A stretch of 64,000 nt of DNA from JBLIRR01 sp049472395 (GCA_049472395.1 JBLIRR010000022.1:1-64000), one strand, 5' to 3'; counted from the stretch's first letter, positions 26,401 through 34,894 are shown. Program-made: numbers and translations. The notes: generated by a model not told the origin, from the letters alone.

Positions 26401-27601
26401 ATGCGATGAATGCCCTAATGATCCTTACAAAATTATGCCGGGAATATGTAACTGTGGTTTTTCTGATATAGACACTGATAGCGATGGGACCTACGACTGC
26501 GATGATGGCTGCGACAATGATCCGAATAAAATCGTTGCGGGTATCTGCGGTTGCGGAGTATCTGATAGAGACACCGATAATGACGGAGCTTCAGATTGTG
26601 TTGACGATTTGCCCAATGATCCGAATGAGCAAGTGGATACGGATAGTGATGGCACAGGAGATAACAGTGATGAGTGTGATAATGATCCGGCTAAGATCGT
26701 TATCGGGGAGTGTGGGTGTGGCATTCCTGAAACCGACTCTGATAATGATGGTACCCCTGATTGCAATGATGGCTGTGACAATGATTCGAATAAGGTGATT
26801 CCGGGTGCATGTGGTTGTGGTGTTTCCGATACTGATTCAGATAGTGACGGATCACCGGACTGTATTGATGATCTGCCAAATGATCCGAATGAACAGACAG
26901 ATACGGATGGTGACGGCACAGGGGATAATAGTGATGAATGCCCCAATGATCCGGCTAAGGTCGTTATCGGGGAATGTGGGTGTGGCACTCCCGAAACCGA
27001 CAGCGATAATGACGGAACACCTGACTGTAATGACGAATTTCCTCAAGACCCGACTGAGACAGTAGACAATGATGGGGATGGAATAGGGAATAATGCCGAT
27101 ACCGATGATGATAATGATAGTATACCTGATCTATGGGAGGTAACTTACAATATTAATCCGCTGGTCAATGATGCTGCCCAGGACCCTGACAGCGACGGAT
27201 ACCAGAATATTCAGGAATATATATCAGGCACTGATCCACTCGATTCAAATTCGACTCCTCAACCTCCTGCTGCTGATGCAGGAAATGACCAAACAGTTAA
27301 TGAAGGAGTAACGGTCACATTGGATGGTTCCGGATCAAGCGATGCAGATGATGGTATCACTTCATACCAATGGACCCAGACTGTCGGCCCCTCCATCACC
27401 CTCTATGGGGCATATACGGCAAGGCCGACCTTTACTGCTCCCTTGGTTAACAGTACCGGCACCACATTAATTTTTCAACTCACAGTTGAGGATTCGGGCG
27501 GGCTTCTAGATACTGATGAAATAACAGTAATAGTGAATGATGTCCCTGTTGGCAGCGATGAAGTGGAATTGAAAAGGCACTGTTTTATTACCCTTCATTA
27601 A
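23402..27601 (+). CDS. Large secreted propeller-lipase-TSP3 protein
   Basis: A 1399-residue exported multidomain protein. After a signal peptide (residues 22-44) come about 300 residues of propeller-like repeats (DQGYQKLYCVDRGTNQLYVY and similar). A DUF11-like segment follows (NPGPGTITTTTLYNPIPSGT). Next is an alpha/beta hydrolase with IHLIGHSLGTG (serine about residue 598) and an earlier HGFN, which suggests a lipase or esterase. Residues 970-1260 are thrombospondin type 3-like calcium repeats (DTDNDGVGDVCDECPNDP). The end is a PKD-like domain. The last residues, CFITLH, look like the start of a CFI-box sorting tail cut short. No neighbour explains its substrate. Confidence 0.82.
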   Translation: MFHDGERAYEVREKSGLGTKILRCVWLLGLCVGLFLLWEESLAKSLYMIADTNNDPTPIHAYDIQDPNLVFQSMIYVPSLSGGVEGGGVGIAIDEYYSILFVTYEGSDSIQLIDATSMANLGTTRAPEAQDLAGIVLDQGYQKLYCVDRGTNQLYVYDWKVWSKTLSLVSGAPFTLQGMTSGAFGIALDESDDVTHVLYVTDYDAQMVRAYEASTDINTTPDPSRSFSVSHKPIGIAIDMNNQFVYTGGGWGYSPLLTRYDLNHNVEDLSPDVSGAMGIAVDQGNGNVYITTGFIEDKLKAFNSNLNQLWSSSVLAGDPTGICIPIQDISYNPLFFRIQTDTSDRPIDPNNRITYHLSFYNPGPGTITTTTLYNPIPSGTSCYLATEPATHSGSLDEVFQPVTWNFGTVEPGEFICVDLILKVTASPGDMSDDIIMNMSTLTSTLSDGNTVQVTRKFYNMLVPEASSDQYTTLTQSLVPNLPDAELFETFGTLTLITNGGSFAPTSPTFIISHGFNSEGGSTMPLWQQNMGNEINAELGGSVNVFLWNWQDHAGALSSSSFPVPYHKVESAGKNLAYALEGAGIPADYSDDIHLIGHSLGTGVIVYATKYIDIDYQNNIRENIKHFTFLDSPYRFAHPGGSFLADYVKDANNIFLDNYYSQKEKFFGSTQISLGFDMNWFSGYKCADTNVNLWNLDLSSDNCGHQWYLSSITAFDDPTILGDTTVPLPSAIDYGFAWYASLRSSSQHYTHILPDPNTPSPKWEIQPGYWDPNISQVVNKSPWIAGSVEYQTGVATELTENAKNLLNEYAANNSVKIIIYEVNSFNALADIADFIVDTEEHALWVLGDATITGGEGAYGVLQLTISSEATVSTEITISDQVNALRYSFEFPLVDPNCILETFIDNAVVNIIYADDYTGRGWQYSEWIDISSVAGDTVDLSFRLSNTGEDMQGIVNIDELLFAKIMPAVDADKDGVIDSEDNCPNRDNPSQTDTDNDGVGDVCDECPNDPYKIMPGICNCGFSDIDTDSDGTYDCDDGCDNDPNKIVAGICGCGVSDRDTDNDGASDCVDDLPNDPNEQVDTDSDGTGDNSDECDNDPAKIVIGECGCGIPETDSDNDGTPDCNDGCDNDSNKVIPGACGCGVSDTDSDSDGSPDCIDDLPNDPNEQTDTDGDGTGDNSDECPNDPAKVVIGECGCGTPETDSDNDGTPDCNDEFPQDPTETVDNDGDGIGNNADTDDDNDSIPDLWEVTYNINPLVNDAAQDPDSDGYQNIQEYISGTDPLDSNSTPQPPAADAGNDQTVNEGVTVTLDGSGSSDADDGITSYQWTQTVGPSITLYGAYTARPTFTAPLVNSTGTTLIFQLTVEDSGGLLDTDEITVIVNDVPVGSDEVELKRHCFITLH

Positions 27602-27706
27602 AATTATATATTGATTTTATTCTTATTATAATATAGAATATACATTAATAGGCAGCGTGCAGGCATCCCAAAGGGAATTATTTTTCAAAGGCGAAAGGAC
27701 AGTGAA
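27602..27706. other. Short intergenic region
   Basis: AT-rich, with the AAAGGA ribosome site of the next gene at its right end. No terminator is seen after the large secreted-protein gene. Confidence 0.4.
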
Positions 27707-28471
27707 ATGAATATTCAGAGGGTAATAAAAATATATGGTGTAGTTCTCATAGCAGGAGTAGTGCTATGCAGCATTCACATTAATTCTATTCATGCGCAAG
27801 ATTATTATCTTGAAAAGCACACTGAAACCATTATTAATGGAAAACCTATAGGCGGGGCCTCAGTGATACAGTTATGGGTAAAAAAGAATATGGTGAAGTA
27901 TTATAATAGTAATGATAAGGATAATATTCTGATTATTCGTATGGATGAGGATAAAACGTATCAGATAAATGAAAAAGAAAAGACTGTCCAAGAGATGGAC
28001 CTAAGGACCAAATTTGCCTCTGTAGAGGATAAAATCAAGGTGATATCGACAAGAACAGAAAAAAAGAAGAAAGTCGGTGAGTGGGAAGCATATCAAGTAG
28101 TGTTAACAAGTTCAGCAAAAGGGATATCCACTGATGTTGAATATTGGCTAAGTGAAAAGATCAATCTGCCGCTTGAGACAAGAATGCGTATGGCCGGTTA
28201 TTTTGGGCAAAAGAAAATTCTTGAGGAATTAAAGAAATATCCGGGCTACCCAGTAGAGATGATCGTTCATCTTGAGGTAGAAGGGAAAAAAATTGATATG
28301 ATTACCACATTGATAAAATTGGAAAAAAATAAAATTGACACAAAAATATTTAATATTCCTTCTGATTATAAAAAAATCGATCTATTTCCACTTGAGAAGC
28401 CCACAAAAAAAGAGTATAATGGTAGTCAAATTTTTTTACATTTTTTGAGACACAATAAGTATTTTTCGTAA
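27707..28471 (+). CDS. Exported protein, LolA/DUF4412-like
   Basis: A 254-residue protein whose signal peptide ends SIHA and whose mature chain starts with Gln (QDYYLEKHTE). The body has alternating strands with K-N-x-VKYY, IIRMDEDKTYQINEKEKT and FNIPSDYKKID. This is the pattern of exported DUF4412/LolA-like half-barrel proteins that bind lipid or unknown ligands. It sits just upstream of the proline-rich protein array and shares the mature Gln, but has neither the proline-rich segment nor the array signature. Function unknown. Confidence 0.6.
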   Translation: MNIQRVIKIYGVVLIAGVVLCSIHINSIHAQDYYLEKHTETIINGKPIGGASVIQLWVKKNMVKYYNSNDKDNILIIRMDEDKTYQINEKEKTVQEMDLRTKFASVEDKIKVISTRTEKKKKVGEWEAYQVVLTSSAKGISTDVEYWLSEKINLPLETRMRMAGYFGQKKILEELKKYPGYPVEMIVHLEVEGKKIDMITTLIKLEKNKIDTKIFNIPSDYKKIDLFPLEKPTKKEYNGSQIFLHFLRHNKYFS

Positions 28472-29145
28472 TTAATGGGAAACTTAAAACGTCTAATTTT
28501 TTACGTAAGTCTAAATAATCCCCAGTAATATCTTAATCCCCAGCAAGATCTTAATATAAATAAAAGATATATTTATTATATCTTAAGATTAATCATTGTA
28601 TCTAAGATTCAGGGTTATAGATATTATTTTTAAAAGATAAAGAATCAAAAATAATCCATTCCAAATATTTTATGCTCGGATATTTTATTTTAATTTGAAG
28701 AAGTGGGGGCAAGAAAAACTGGAATAATGTCTGAATAAAGAAAGGGGGTGAGAAGAAGGAAGTATAAATAATCAGACCTAAACAGAGAAAAATTATAGCG
28801 TAAGGAAAAAGGGAGGTGATAGAATAGTAAAATATTTCTTGATCCCCGGCTTATAAGTCAGAGGGTAGGATATGGTATTATTCTCCGAAAGACGAGTTCA
28901 CAAAAAAGTGAATAGCATATAAATATATAGAGCATATATTTTGAGAAGATAACGTGTAAAAAAAGGGCCATCGGTATATAGAAATTTAATACGCCTTTTT
29001 TACTAAGATACCGATGACCTTGGGTCACACACAAAAAGCCTGAGGCTTTTTTGTATGCTTCCATATTAACTCAGCAAAATATGTGCCAATAGAAGTGTTC
29101 AGTAGATTTATTAATTTTCCCTTTATTGTAATAAGGAGGTTTTTA
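28472..29145 (+). promoter_or_regulatory. Long leader L1 of array pair A1-B1
   Basis: No gene seen. From left to right it holds a CGTAAGT motif (28504-28510) shared with leader L2. Next come two 18-bp tandem repeats (28516-28551) containing AATCCCCAG and an AAGATATA/TATATCTT inverted repeat (28564-28584). Two purine boxes follow, GGGGGTGA (near 28744) and GGGAGGTGAT (near 28811), both like perfect anti-16S sites but without convincing genes after them. A conserved hairpin element and a terminator-like hairpin lie at 28966-29054. The last part, GCAAAATATGTGCCAAT near 29073, is also shared with L2. Confidence 0.6.
28966..29054 (+). ncRNA. Conserved leader RNA element, copy 1
   Basis: Stem 1 pairs GGCCATCGGTAT (28966-28977) with ATACCGATGACC (29008-29019), with one C-A mismatch. 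The 3' arm end TGACC can instead pair with GGTCA (29023-29027) across TTG. A second hairpin follows, ACAAAAAGCC/GGCTTTTTTGT (29031-29054), with the T-run inside its 3' arm. The first gene starts about 90 bp downstream. Copies 2 and 3 keep the same architecture with compensating base changes. No known riboswitch class is recognised. Confidence 0.6.
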
Positions 29146-29688
29146 ATGAGAAAATATGGAATTAGCTTGATGATTTCCTTATGTATCACTGCTTTTATTG
29201 TCAGCATGTTTATTCCTTGTAATGGAATGGCTCAGGGAGTCACCCCATTACCACCGGTACCGGTACCAACAGCAGGAACATCATGGGTTTCAGCTACTTT
29301 GAGTTATTTACCGGTGACGCTGCCCACATGGGCTTTAAATCCCTGGGGAGCAACGTCAGGGACGGGAAATTTCGGTTCTACAAGTTATAATATACTTGTC
29401 CCCACTGCAACTGTTTTAGGTGGATTGGTTCCTTTTGCTCCGGCGCCTGTTCTCCCACCACCACTACCACTTATGATTCCCCCGGTTCCTACAAGACAGG
29501 CTGCGCAGCTTACAACGGTTGCTTTACCAACGCCCGTTGTTGCAGCAGCTCCTTTGCCGGTAGCTCCTCCTCCCATTATTTCAACAACCCAGCTTTTTCT
29601 GGGACTTTTACTCCAAATTGGCGAAGAATCGGGTCTTTTCTATACTAATCCGGCTCTGTTCTGGTATACTGTTGGACTCTTATATTAG
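29146..29688 (+). CDS. Array protein type A, copy 1 (secreted, proline-rich)
   Basis: About 180 residues, family not recognised. Signal peptide ends NGMA, mature start Gln (QGVTPLPP). A proline-rich stretch leads to the signature PTRQAAQLTT. The last 35 residues, STTQLFLGLLLQIGEESGLF then YTNPALFWYTVGLLY, are almost identical in all four A proteins. This copy has an insertion of about 50 residues (residues 40-95, WVSATLSYLPVTLPTW) not present in the others. The ATG at 29146 follows a strong AAGGAGG. It is paired with a type B gene 40 bp downstream. Probably an extracellular or surface structural subunit; this is inference. Confidence 0.8.
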   Translation: MRKYGISLMISLCITAFIVSMFIPCNGMAQGVTPLPPVPVPTAGTSWVSATLSYLPVTLPTWALNPWGATSGTGNFGSTSYNILVPTATVLGGLVPFAPAPVLPPPLPLMIPPVPTRQAAQLTTVALPTPVVAAAPLPVAPPPIISTTQLFLGLLLQIGEESGLFYTNPALFWYTVGLLY

Positions 29689-29728
29689 AATAACAAGAGA
29701 ATAATGATACTTTTTAAGGAGGCGAGAA

Positions 29729-30202
29729 ATGAATCATTATAAAATATCCCTAAAGCATGTGGTGGGATTGTTTATAATTCTATTTATATTTTGTTTGTCT
29801 ATTCCTGCAGGAGCACAATTTCTTCCCCCTCTCCTTTATCCACCCGTTCCTCTATTGCCGCCGACTATCCGGACTACTCCTTTTACAGGATATCCCGGAT
29901 TATTGGGGGCTCCGTTGCCACCGCCTGTTCCTATTTTTCCTGAACCTGTGGTAAGAAATGCGAACATCACCGTAACCATATGGAATACCGTCGGGCATAC
30001 GACATACTTATTAATCTATAATCCAACCTTACTGATTGGGCCGACGGCTGCACCGGTTACACCTTCTCCCTTGCTTTCTCTGCTTGCAGGACAGTTGCTG
30101 GTGTTTGGAGAATCTGCTTTGAGCACAGCTAACCCGGCTCTCTATAACTATCTTGTGAATACGTTCCTAACACCCACAGGATTGGCAATATATTTCTTTT
30201 AA
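29729..30202 (+). CDS. Array protein type B, copy 1 (secreted, proline-rich)
   Basis: A 157-residue protein. Signal peptide ends PAGA, mature start Gln (QFLPPLL). Proline-rich N-terminal part with PTIRTTPFTGYPG, signature VVRNANITVTIWNTVG, then YNPTLLIGPTAAPVTPSPLL and SLLAGQLLVFG. The end NPALYNYLVNTFLTPTGLAI aligns with the NPALFWYxVGLLY end of type A, so A and B are probably related. The RBS is TTAAGGAGG. An inverted repeat follows the gene. Unknown function. Confidence 0.8.
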   Translation: MNHYKISLKHVVGLFIILFIFCLSIPAGAQFLPPLLYPPVPLLPPTIRTTPFTGYPGLLGAPLPPPVPIFPEPVVRNANITVTIWNTVGHTTYLLIYNPTLLIGPTAAPVTPSPLLSLLAGQLLVFGESALSTANPALYNYLVNTFLTPTGLAIYFF

Positions 30203-30219
30203 GGTTTTTATGTAAATAA

Positions 30220-30256
30220 TTCCAAAGAGGGAGGGAAAATTCCTCCCTCTTTGGAA
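30220..30256 (+). terminator. Hairpin after pair A1-B1
   Basis: A 15-bp perfect inverted repeat, 30220-30234 with 30242-30256, arms CCAAAGAGGGAGG and complement. No T-run follows on the plus strand, so it may be a processing or stability hairpin rather than a full terminator. All four A-B pairs end in a hairpin with a GAGGGA- or GGGAGG-type left arm. Confidence 0.55.
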
Positions 30257-30311
30257 AAGATGAAAGTAAGTAAGATAAAAAGAATTAAAATAAAGTTAAG
30301 TGAAATAAATT

Positions 30312-30884
30312 ATGAAAAAGAAGTTTTTTAAAAAAAGTCTTCACCAATTACTATTATTATTAAGTGTATTTTTTATAGGAGTTCTGGTATTTATAAGTTC
30401 AGGGGACAGTTATATAGTGTATGCGCAACTTCCTGGGGGGGAGGCTTTTGGTTTGTCGTTAAATCCATTATATTATGGAATGCCTTATCTATCGGGAAAT
30501 CCTATCTTTCACCCAGCCATACGAGTACCCACTTTTGGCGGAATATGGCCTGGGGCTAACTGGAGCAGAGGAGGGCCTCGATTGGCTATGCCGGCCCCCA
30601 CACCTGTTATTCGTCATGCTGCGATTACAATTACCGTATTAATTAATAACGGACCTACATCAGCTCTCCTGGTGTATAATCCGACGATACTTTTTGGTGT
30701 ATCTGCCCCAACGATTATTCCTACAGCCCTGACATCTACATCCCTGACATTGCCGGCCCTGTTTAGCGGAAAACCCTTGATTTTTGGTTCAGTACCTATA
30801 ACAGCCAGTAATTTACAGATACTCAATTTTGTCGCGAACAATTTCCTGCTCCCAAGCGGGATCGCTTTTTATATACTTCCCTAA
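30312..30884 (+). CDS. Array protein type C (secreted, B-related)
   Basis: A 190-residue protein. Signal peptide ends YIVYA, mature start Gln (QLPGGEAFG). The first half is rich in Gly, Pro and aromatic residues (GGIWPGANWSRGGPR). The signature is PVIRHAAITITVLINNGPTS, then YNPTILFG. The end NLQILNFVANNFLLPSGIAF mirrors type B. It therefore looks like a diverged B protein without an A partner. It lies after the A1-B1 hairpin and before two more family genes. Confidence 0.75.
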   Translation: MKKKFFKKSLHQLLLLLSVFFIGVLVFISSGDSYIVYAQLPGGEAFGLSLNPLYYGMPYLSGNPIFHPAIRVPTFGGIWPGANWSRGGPRLAMPAPTPVIRHAAITITVLINNGPTSALLVYNPTILFGVSAPTIIPTALTSTSLTLPALFSGKPLIFGSVPITASNLQILNFVANNFLLPSGIAFYILP

Positions 30885-30961
30885 TATATAAGAGAATAAT
30901 GGCATATCAGGGCACGAGGGCCTAAAGCCAAAAAGTAAGAATTATAAAAAGGATTGTGAAT

Positions 30962-31381
30962 ATGAAAAAATTGCTAATGTATAGATATATAATCGTGTTT
31001 TTAGGTATATTTTTGTTTTTTTCTCAAGGAAGTGTATTAGCCCAGGTGGTTCCTATTAATTTTATGGGAGGGCTTCCTTTTTGGGTAGGAAATCCAGCTT
31101 TTGTGCAGAATTATCCGGTCCCGGTTATACTTCCATACCTTACTCCCCCTATTCTGCCCACTCTTCCTTCTCTTCCTTCCATGCGAAGGGTTGCGGCGAC
31201 TACTTCTCTTTTGCTCCCCCTGCTTTTTCCCACACCCACAGCTACTGTATCGACAACACCAGGCCCCACCACATTTGTTCCGAATAATGTTACTGGTATT
31301 ACTAATCAAAATTTTACCCCATCAACTACTACAACGACGCCGGGTTTGACAGCACTTCTGCCTTTATTATTATTGATATAG
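30962..31381 (+). CDS. Array protein type D, copy 1 (secreted)
   Basis: About 139 residues. Signal peptide ends GSVLA, mature start Gln (QVVPINF). A proline-rich segment leads to SMRRVAATTSLLLPLLFPTP, then a Thr/Pro/Asn-rich linker and a hydrophobic end GLTALLPLLLLI. Types D1, D2 and D3 share this layout of signature, LL-x-LLF and a terminal L-x-PLL[IL]. I chose the ATG at 30962 rather than the GTG two codons upstream, because AAAGGA is better spaced for it. Confidence 0.75.
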   Translation: MKKLLMYRYIIVFLGIFLFFSQGSVLAQVVPINFMGGLPFWVGNPAFVQNYPVPVILPYLTPPILPTLPSLPSMRRVAATTSLLLPLLFPTPTATVSTTPGPTTFVPNNVTGITNQNFTPSTTTTTPGLTALLPLLLLI

Positions 31382-31445
31382 AGTTTAAAAAGAGTGAATT
31401 ATGAAATAATAACCAAGTATAGATCTTTAAAATTTGAGGAATATG

Positions 31446-32009
31446 ATGAGAAAAAATATTAAGAAACTATTGATAGTTTTTACCTTAATTTTAATCCTCC
31501 CCCTGTGTATTGATACCGGGCGAGTAACCTTAGCTCAATTTTTGCCACCAACTGGTCTTATGGGACCCATAGCTCCATTTTATGGCCCTTTACCTCCTTT
31601 CCCAATAAGGACATCCGGTTTTGTGGGCAGATACCAGGGATTATCTCCAGCCTTGCCTCTGACGCCACCTTTAATGAGCTTTCCGTCTCCCATTGTCCGA
31701 AGACCTCATGCGGTCACTACCCTCACTGCCCCAGCTCTTCCAACAACCCTTAAGGTTCTTTTACCAGCCGGGGTAAACACGGTAGTCCTTAATCCCTTTC
31801 AATCACCAGTTGTAGCCCCGCTTACCTCTTTAACTATACCTGTCACCACCACGCAGGCACAGCCCATATTGTTGGCAGCAGGAGTAGTGACTCAAGCGAA
31901 TCCTACGACACTTTTTATTTTTAATGTTTTGGCGCCAACTCTGGGAACACCCAGTCTGACAGGTATTTTACCACCTTCTGTGGGTGCGCTATTTACTATC
32001 ATTCCTTAG
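31446..32009 (+). CDS. Array protein type E (secreted)
   Basis: About 187 residues. Signal peptide ends RVTLA, mature start Gln (QFLPPTGL). The proline-rich part leads to a looser signature, PIVRRPHAVTTLTAPALP. The C-terminal part of about 90 residues is rich in Thr, Val, Leu and Pro, with QANPTTLFIFNVLAPTLG, where the usual Asn-Pro motif is recognisable. ATG at 31446 or 31443 follows GAGGA. It ends a few bases before the first sulfatase-TPR gene, so the two are probably cotranscribed. Confidence 0.7.
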   Translation: MRKNIKKLLIVFTLILILPLCIDTGRVTLAQFLPPTGLMGPIAPFYGPLPPFPIRTSGFVGRYQGLSPALPLTPPLMSFPSPIVRRPHAVTTLTAPALPTTLKVLLPAGVNTVVLNPFQSPVVAPLTSLTIPVTTTQAQPILLAAGVVTQANPTTLFIFNVLAPTLGTPSLTGILPPSVGALFTIIP

Positions 32010-32012
32010 GAG

Positions 32013-34886
32013 ATGTGGAGAGGGATGAGGACGAAGCGGGAGATTCATATTCTAAGCCTATTCATAGCTGCATGGTGTGCAGTATCTATTGGAGTGATGA
32101 ATGTGCGTGAGGCTCAGGCGAAATCTTTTAATCTGGTCTTGATCACCATCGATACCTTGCGGGCGGATCATTTGGGGTGTTATGGATATCAAGATCTTAA
32201 GACCCCCGCCATAGACCTTTTAGCCGAAGAAGGGGTCATGTTTACCCGTCACTATACGCCGGTGCCTATTACCCTCCCCTCTCATGCGACGATAATGACC
32301 GGGCTATATCCACCTTCCCATGGTGTGCGGAATAATGGCACCTGTATACTGGGAGATGAAGCATTAACATTGGCTGAGATCTTAAAAAATAAAAAGTATA
32401 ACACCGCTGGCTTTGTAGGGGCCTATGTACTGCATTCTCGCTTCGGTCTCGCCCAAGGATTTGACGTGTTCAATGATCGCTTTCCTCCTTCGCCCGAGTT
32501 GGCCCTGCCTTTATATAATGAGCGCCTAGCCGGTGAAGTAATGGATGAGGCTATAAAGTGGCTTAAGGAGCATAGGAATGAAAAATTTTTTCTATGGATT
32601 CATCTTTTCGATCCCCATGCTCCCTATTCCCCTCCTGAACCTTTTAGAGAGCCATATAAACTCCAGCCTTATGATGGGGAAATTGCGTATGTTGATTCTC
32701 AGATTGATCGCCTGCGCAAAGAGCTAACCTCTTTGAATCTCAATAATAAAACTCTTTTTGTTTTAACTGCCGACCATGGCGAAGGATTGGACGAGCATGG
32801 GGAAAAAACACATGCGGTGTTTATTTATGACTCAACACTGCATGTCCCTCTTATTTTTCATCTTCCTGCTCTTTTGCCTTCAGGTGTAAAGATTTCAGAA
32901 ATGGTGTGCAGCATTGATATTTTACCAACTATTCTTGATATTATGGAGATTCCACTTCCTTCCCAGATTCAGGGATGCTCCCTTTCCAGATTGATCAGGG
33001 GAACACAGAAAGGCATTGAGAGGAATTTCTACTGTGAATCCCATTATCCGGAGTTAAATTTTGGCTGGAGCCGCTTGGAAGGGATTAAAACAAAAAAGTG
33101 GAAATTCATCGAAGCTCCAAGGAGTGAATTGTATAGAATAGATAAGGATCCTCAAGAACTAAACAACATAATTGTAGAGGAGGAAGATGTTGCCAAAGCT
33201 TTGAGGGATGAGCTGCATGACTTGGGGAAGAAATTATCAAGCTCGGCAGAAGGCGATTTAGCTCGCACTGTTTCCTTAGACCGGGAGACCAGGGAGAGAC
33301 TGGGGAGCCTTGGATATGTGTGGTCGGAATCGCACGATCCGAAAGATAAGATGCAGATTCCTGATTCTCAACTTCCTGATCCTAAAGATATGATCAAAAC
33401 CTTGGAGGATTTGGATGTAGCTTTATTTTATTCAATGTTGGGATTGTATCAAAAAGCCATTGAATACCTGGAAAAGGTTGTTAAAGCCAATCCCGGTAAT
33501 TTTAAGGCTCATTTTTATTTAGCTGCTAATTATGAACAGGCAGGAGAATATGATAAAGCCATAGCAGAATACCAAGCTGTTGTGAGCATGGATCCGGCTT
33601 ACCCTGATGGTCATAATTCACTTGGTGCTTTATATGAAAAGCAGGGTGCCCTCGACAAGGCCTTGGAGCAGCTCGAGTTAGCTGAAGAATTGGGTGGTAA
33701 TTACATGGAGATGTACCATAATTTAGGTGTAGTATACGATAGAAAGAAAGAGTATGAAAAGGCGCTGAAGTGTCTTCTCAAAGCTGCCGAGCTTACCCCG
33801 GACCATCCGAGTGTTCGAAATAATCTTGGTGGCGTTTACCTTAAGCTCGGAAGAATTAATGAGGCTATCCGGGAATTTCAGACGGTCATTAAGCTTGAGG
33901 CTGATCATGCAGAAGCGTATAATAATCTTGGTATTGCGTATAAAATGTCGGGAGAGTACGAAAAGGCAGAACAATCCTTTAAAAAGGCCATTGAAATCGA
34001 TGCAGAGTATGCTGGTTCCTTTAGTAATCTGGCCGGATTTTATATCATGAGAAAAAATTATGATCAGGCGATAACCGCAGCTAGAGAGGCCTTGCACGTT
34101 GATGAGAAATGTGTGGACGCCTATATAAATCTAGGAATTACCTATTTTTATTTGGGGCGCTATCAAGAGGCAATCCCCTATCTGGAAACAGCCACCTCTC
34201 TTGATAGGGAAAACGCAGAGGCCTTTTCTAATTTGGGTTTATGTTACTTTTTCCTTAATGAGTATGAGAAAGCCAAACAGTATTACCAAAAGAGTTTAAT
34301 CCTTTGTCCTGAGAATGTAAATGGGAGGGTCAATCTGGGGACTATTTTTTTCAGAGAGAATAAGATGCACAAGGCTATAGAGGAATGGAAAAAGAGTTTA
34401 AAGATAGATACAGAGAGTGTTGAGGCTTACATGAACTTGGGATCAGCTTACTTTAAACTGGAAGATCATAATCAAGCGATAAAGAACTGGAAAGCGGCAC
34501 TTAAATTAGATCCTAATCATGTAAATGTTCATTTAAATCTGGGGAATTGCTATTATCAAATGGGGCTTATAAATCTTGCTATAGCAGAGTGGTTGAAAAC
34601 CACATCCATAGATGATTCATCGATTGCGGCGCATAAAAATCTGGCTTCCGCCTATTATACGCAAGGGCGTAAGGATTTGGCCTTAAAGGAATGGCAGAAA
34701 GTAAGTTCCTTGGATCCTTATAGTGTTGATGCTGCCTATTATCAAGGAATGATTCACTTAAATCAGGGAAATTATGATCAGAGTATTGCCCGCCTTTCCT
34801 GGGCACTGAGTCTTGATCCTTCACATTCCGAGGCTCAAGCTTTATTAAATCAGCTCAAGTGGCTTAACAAAAGTGGAGAAAAATAA
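32013..34886 (+). CDS. Sulfatase-fold/TPR protein 1
   Basis: A 957-residue exported protein. Signal or anchor at residues 10-34, ending EAQA. Residues 37-375 form an alkaline phosphatase superfamily (sulfatase-like) domain. Metal-site segments are VLITIDTLRADHLGCYGY and LTADHGEGLDEHG. The nucleophile segment TLPSHATIMTG has Thr (residue 87) where sulfatases have the Cys or Ser converted to formylglycine. Threonine at this site is typical of phosphoglycerol and phosphoethanolamine transferases, so a transferase or phosphodiesterase is more likely than a sulfatase. From about residue 465 it is a long solenoid of TPRs. It is the first of three paralogues in a row inside the proline-rich array. 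Confidence 0.85.
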   Translation: MWRGMRTKREIHILSLFIAAWCAVSIGVMNVREAQAKSFNLVLITIDTLRADHLGCYGYQDLKTPAIDLLAEEGVMFTRHYTPVPITLPSHATIMTGLYPPSHGVRNNGTCILGDEALTLAEILKNKKYNTAGFVGAYVLHSRFGLAQGFDVFNDRFPPSPELALPLYNERLAGEVMDEAIKWLKEHRNEKFFLWIHLFDPHAPYSPPEPFREPYKLQPYDGEIAYVDSQIDRLRKELTSLNLNNKTLFVLTADHGEGLDEHGEKTHAVFIYDSTLHVPLIFHLPALLPSGVKISEMVCSIDILPTILDIMEIPLPSQIQGCSLSRLIRGTQKGIERNFYCESHYPELNFGWSRLEGIKTKKWKFIEAPRSELYRIDKDPQELNNIIVEEEDVAKALRDELHDLGKKLSSSAEGDLARTVSLDRETRERLGSLGYVWSESHDPKDKMQIPDSQLPDPKDMIKTLEDLDVALFYSMLGLYQKAIEYLEKVVKANPGNFKAHFYLAANYEQAGEYDKAIAEYQAVVSMDPAYPDGHNSLGALYEKQGALDKALEQLELAEELGGNYMEMYHNLGVVYDRKKEYEKALKCLLKAAELTPDHPSVRNNLGGVYLKLGRINEAIREFQTVIKLEADHAEAYNNLGIAYKMSGEYEKAEQSFKKAIEIDAEYAGSFSNLAGFYIMRKNYDQAITAAREALHVDEKCVDAYINLGITYFYLGRYQEAIPYLETATSLDRENAEAFSNLGLCYFFLNEYEKAKQYYQKSLILCPENVNGRVNLGTIFFRENKMHKAIEEWKKSLKIDTESVEAYMNLGSAYFKLEDHNQAIKNWKAALKLDPNHVNVHLNLGNCYYQMGLINLAIAEWLKTTSIDDSSIAAHKNLASAYYTQGRKDLALKEWQKVSSLDPYSVDAAYYQGMIHLNQGNYDQSIARLSWALSLDPSHSEAQALLNQLKWLNKSGEK

Positions 34887-34894
34887 AATTTCCT

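Noticed and set aside
28858..29064. Minus-strand frames in leaders L1 and L2 (28858-29064 and 41365-41616) that share a KKASGFL-x-VT-x-GHRY segment
   Set aside because: The similarity is exactly the conserved RNA element read backwards. Outside it the frames do not match, and there are no ribosome sites. RNA conservation explains it better than a protein.
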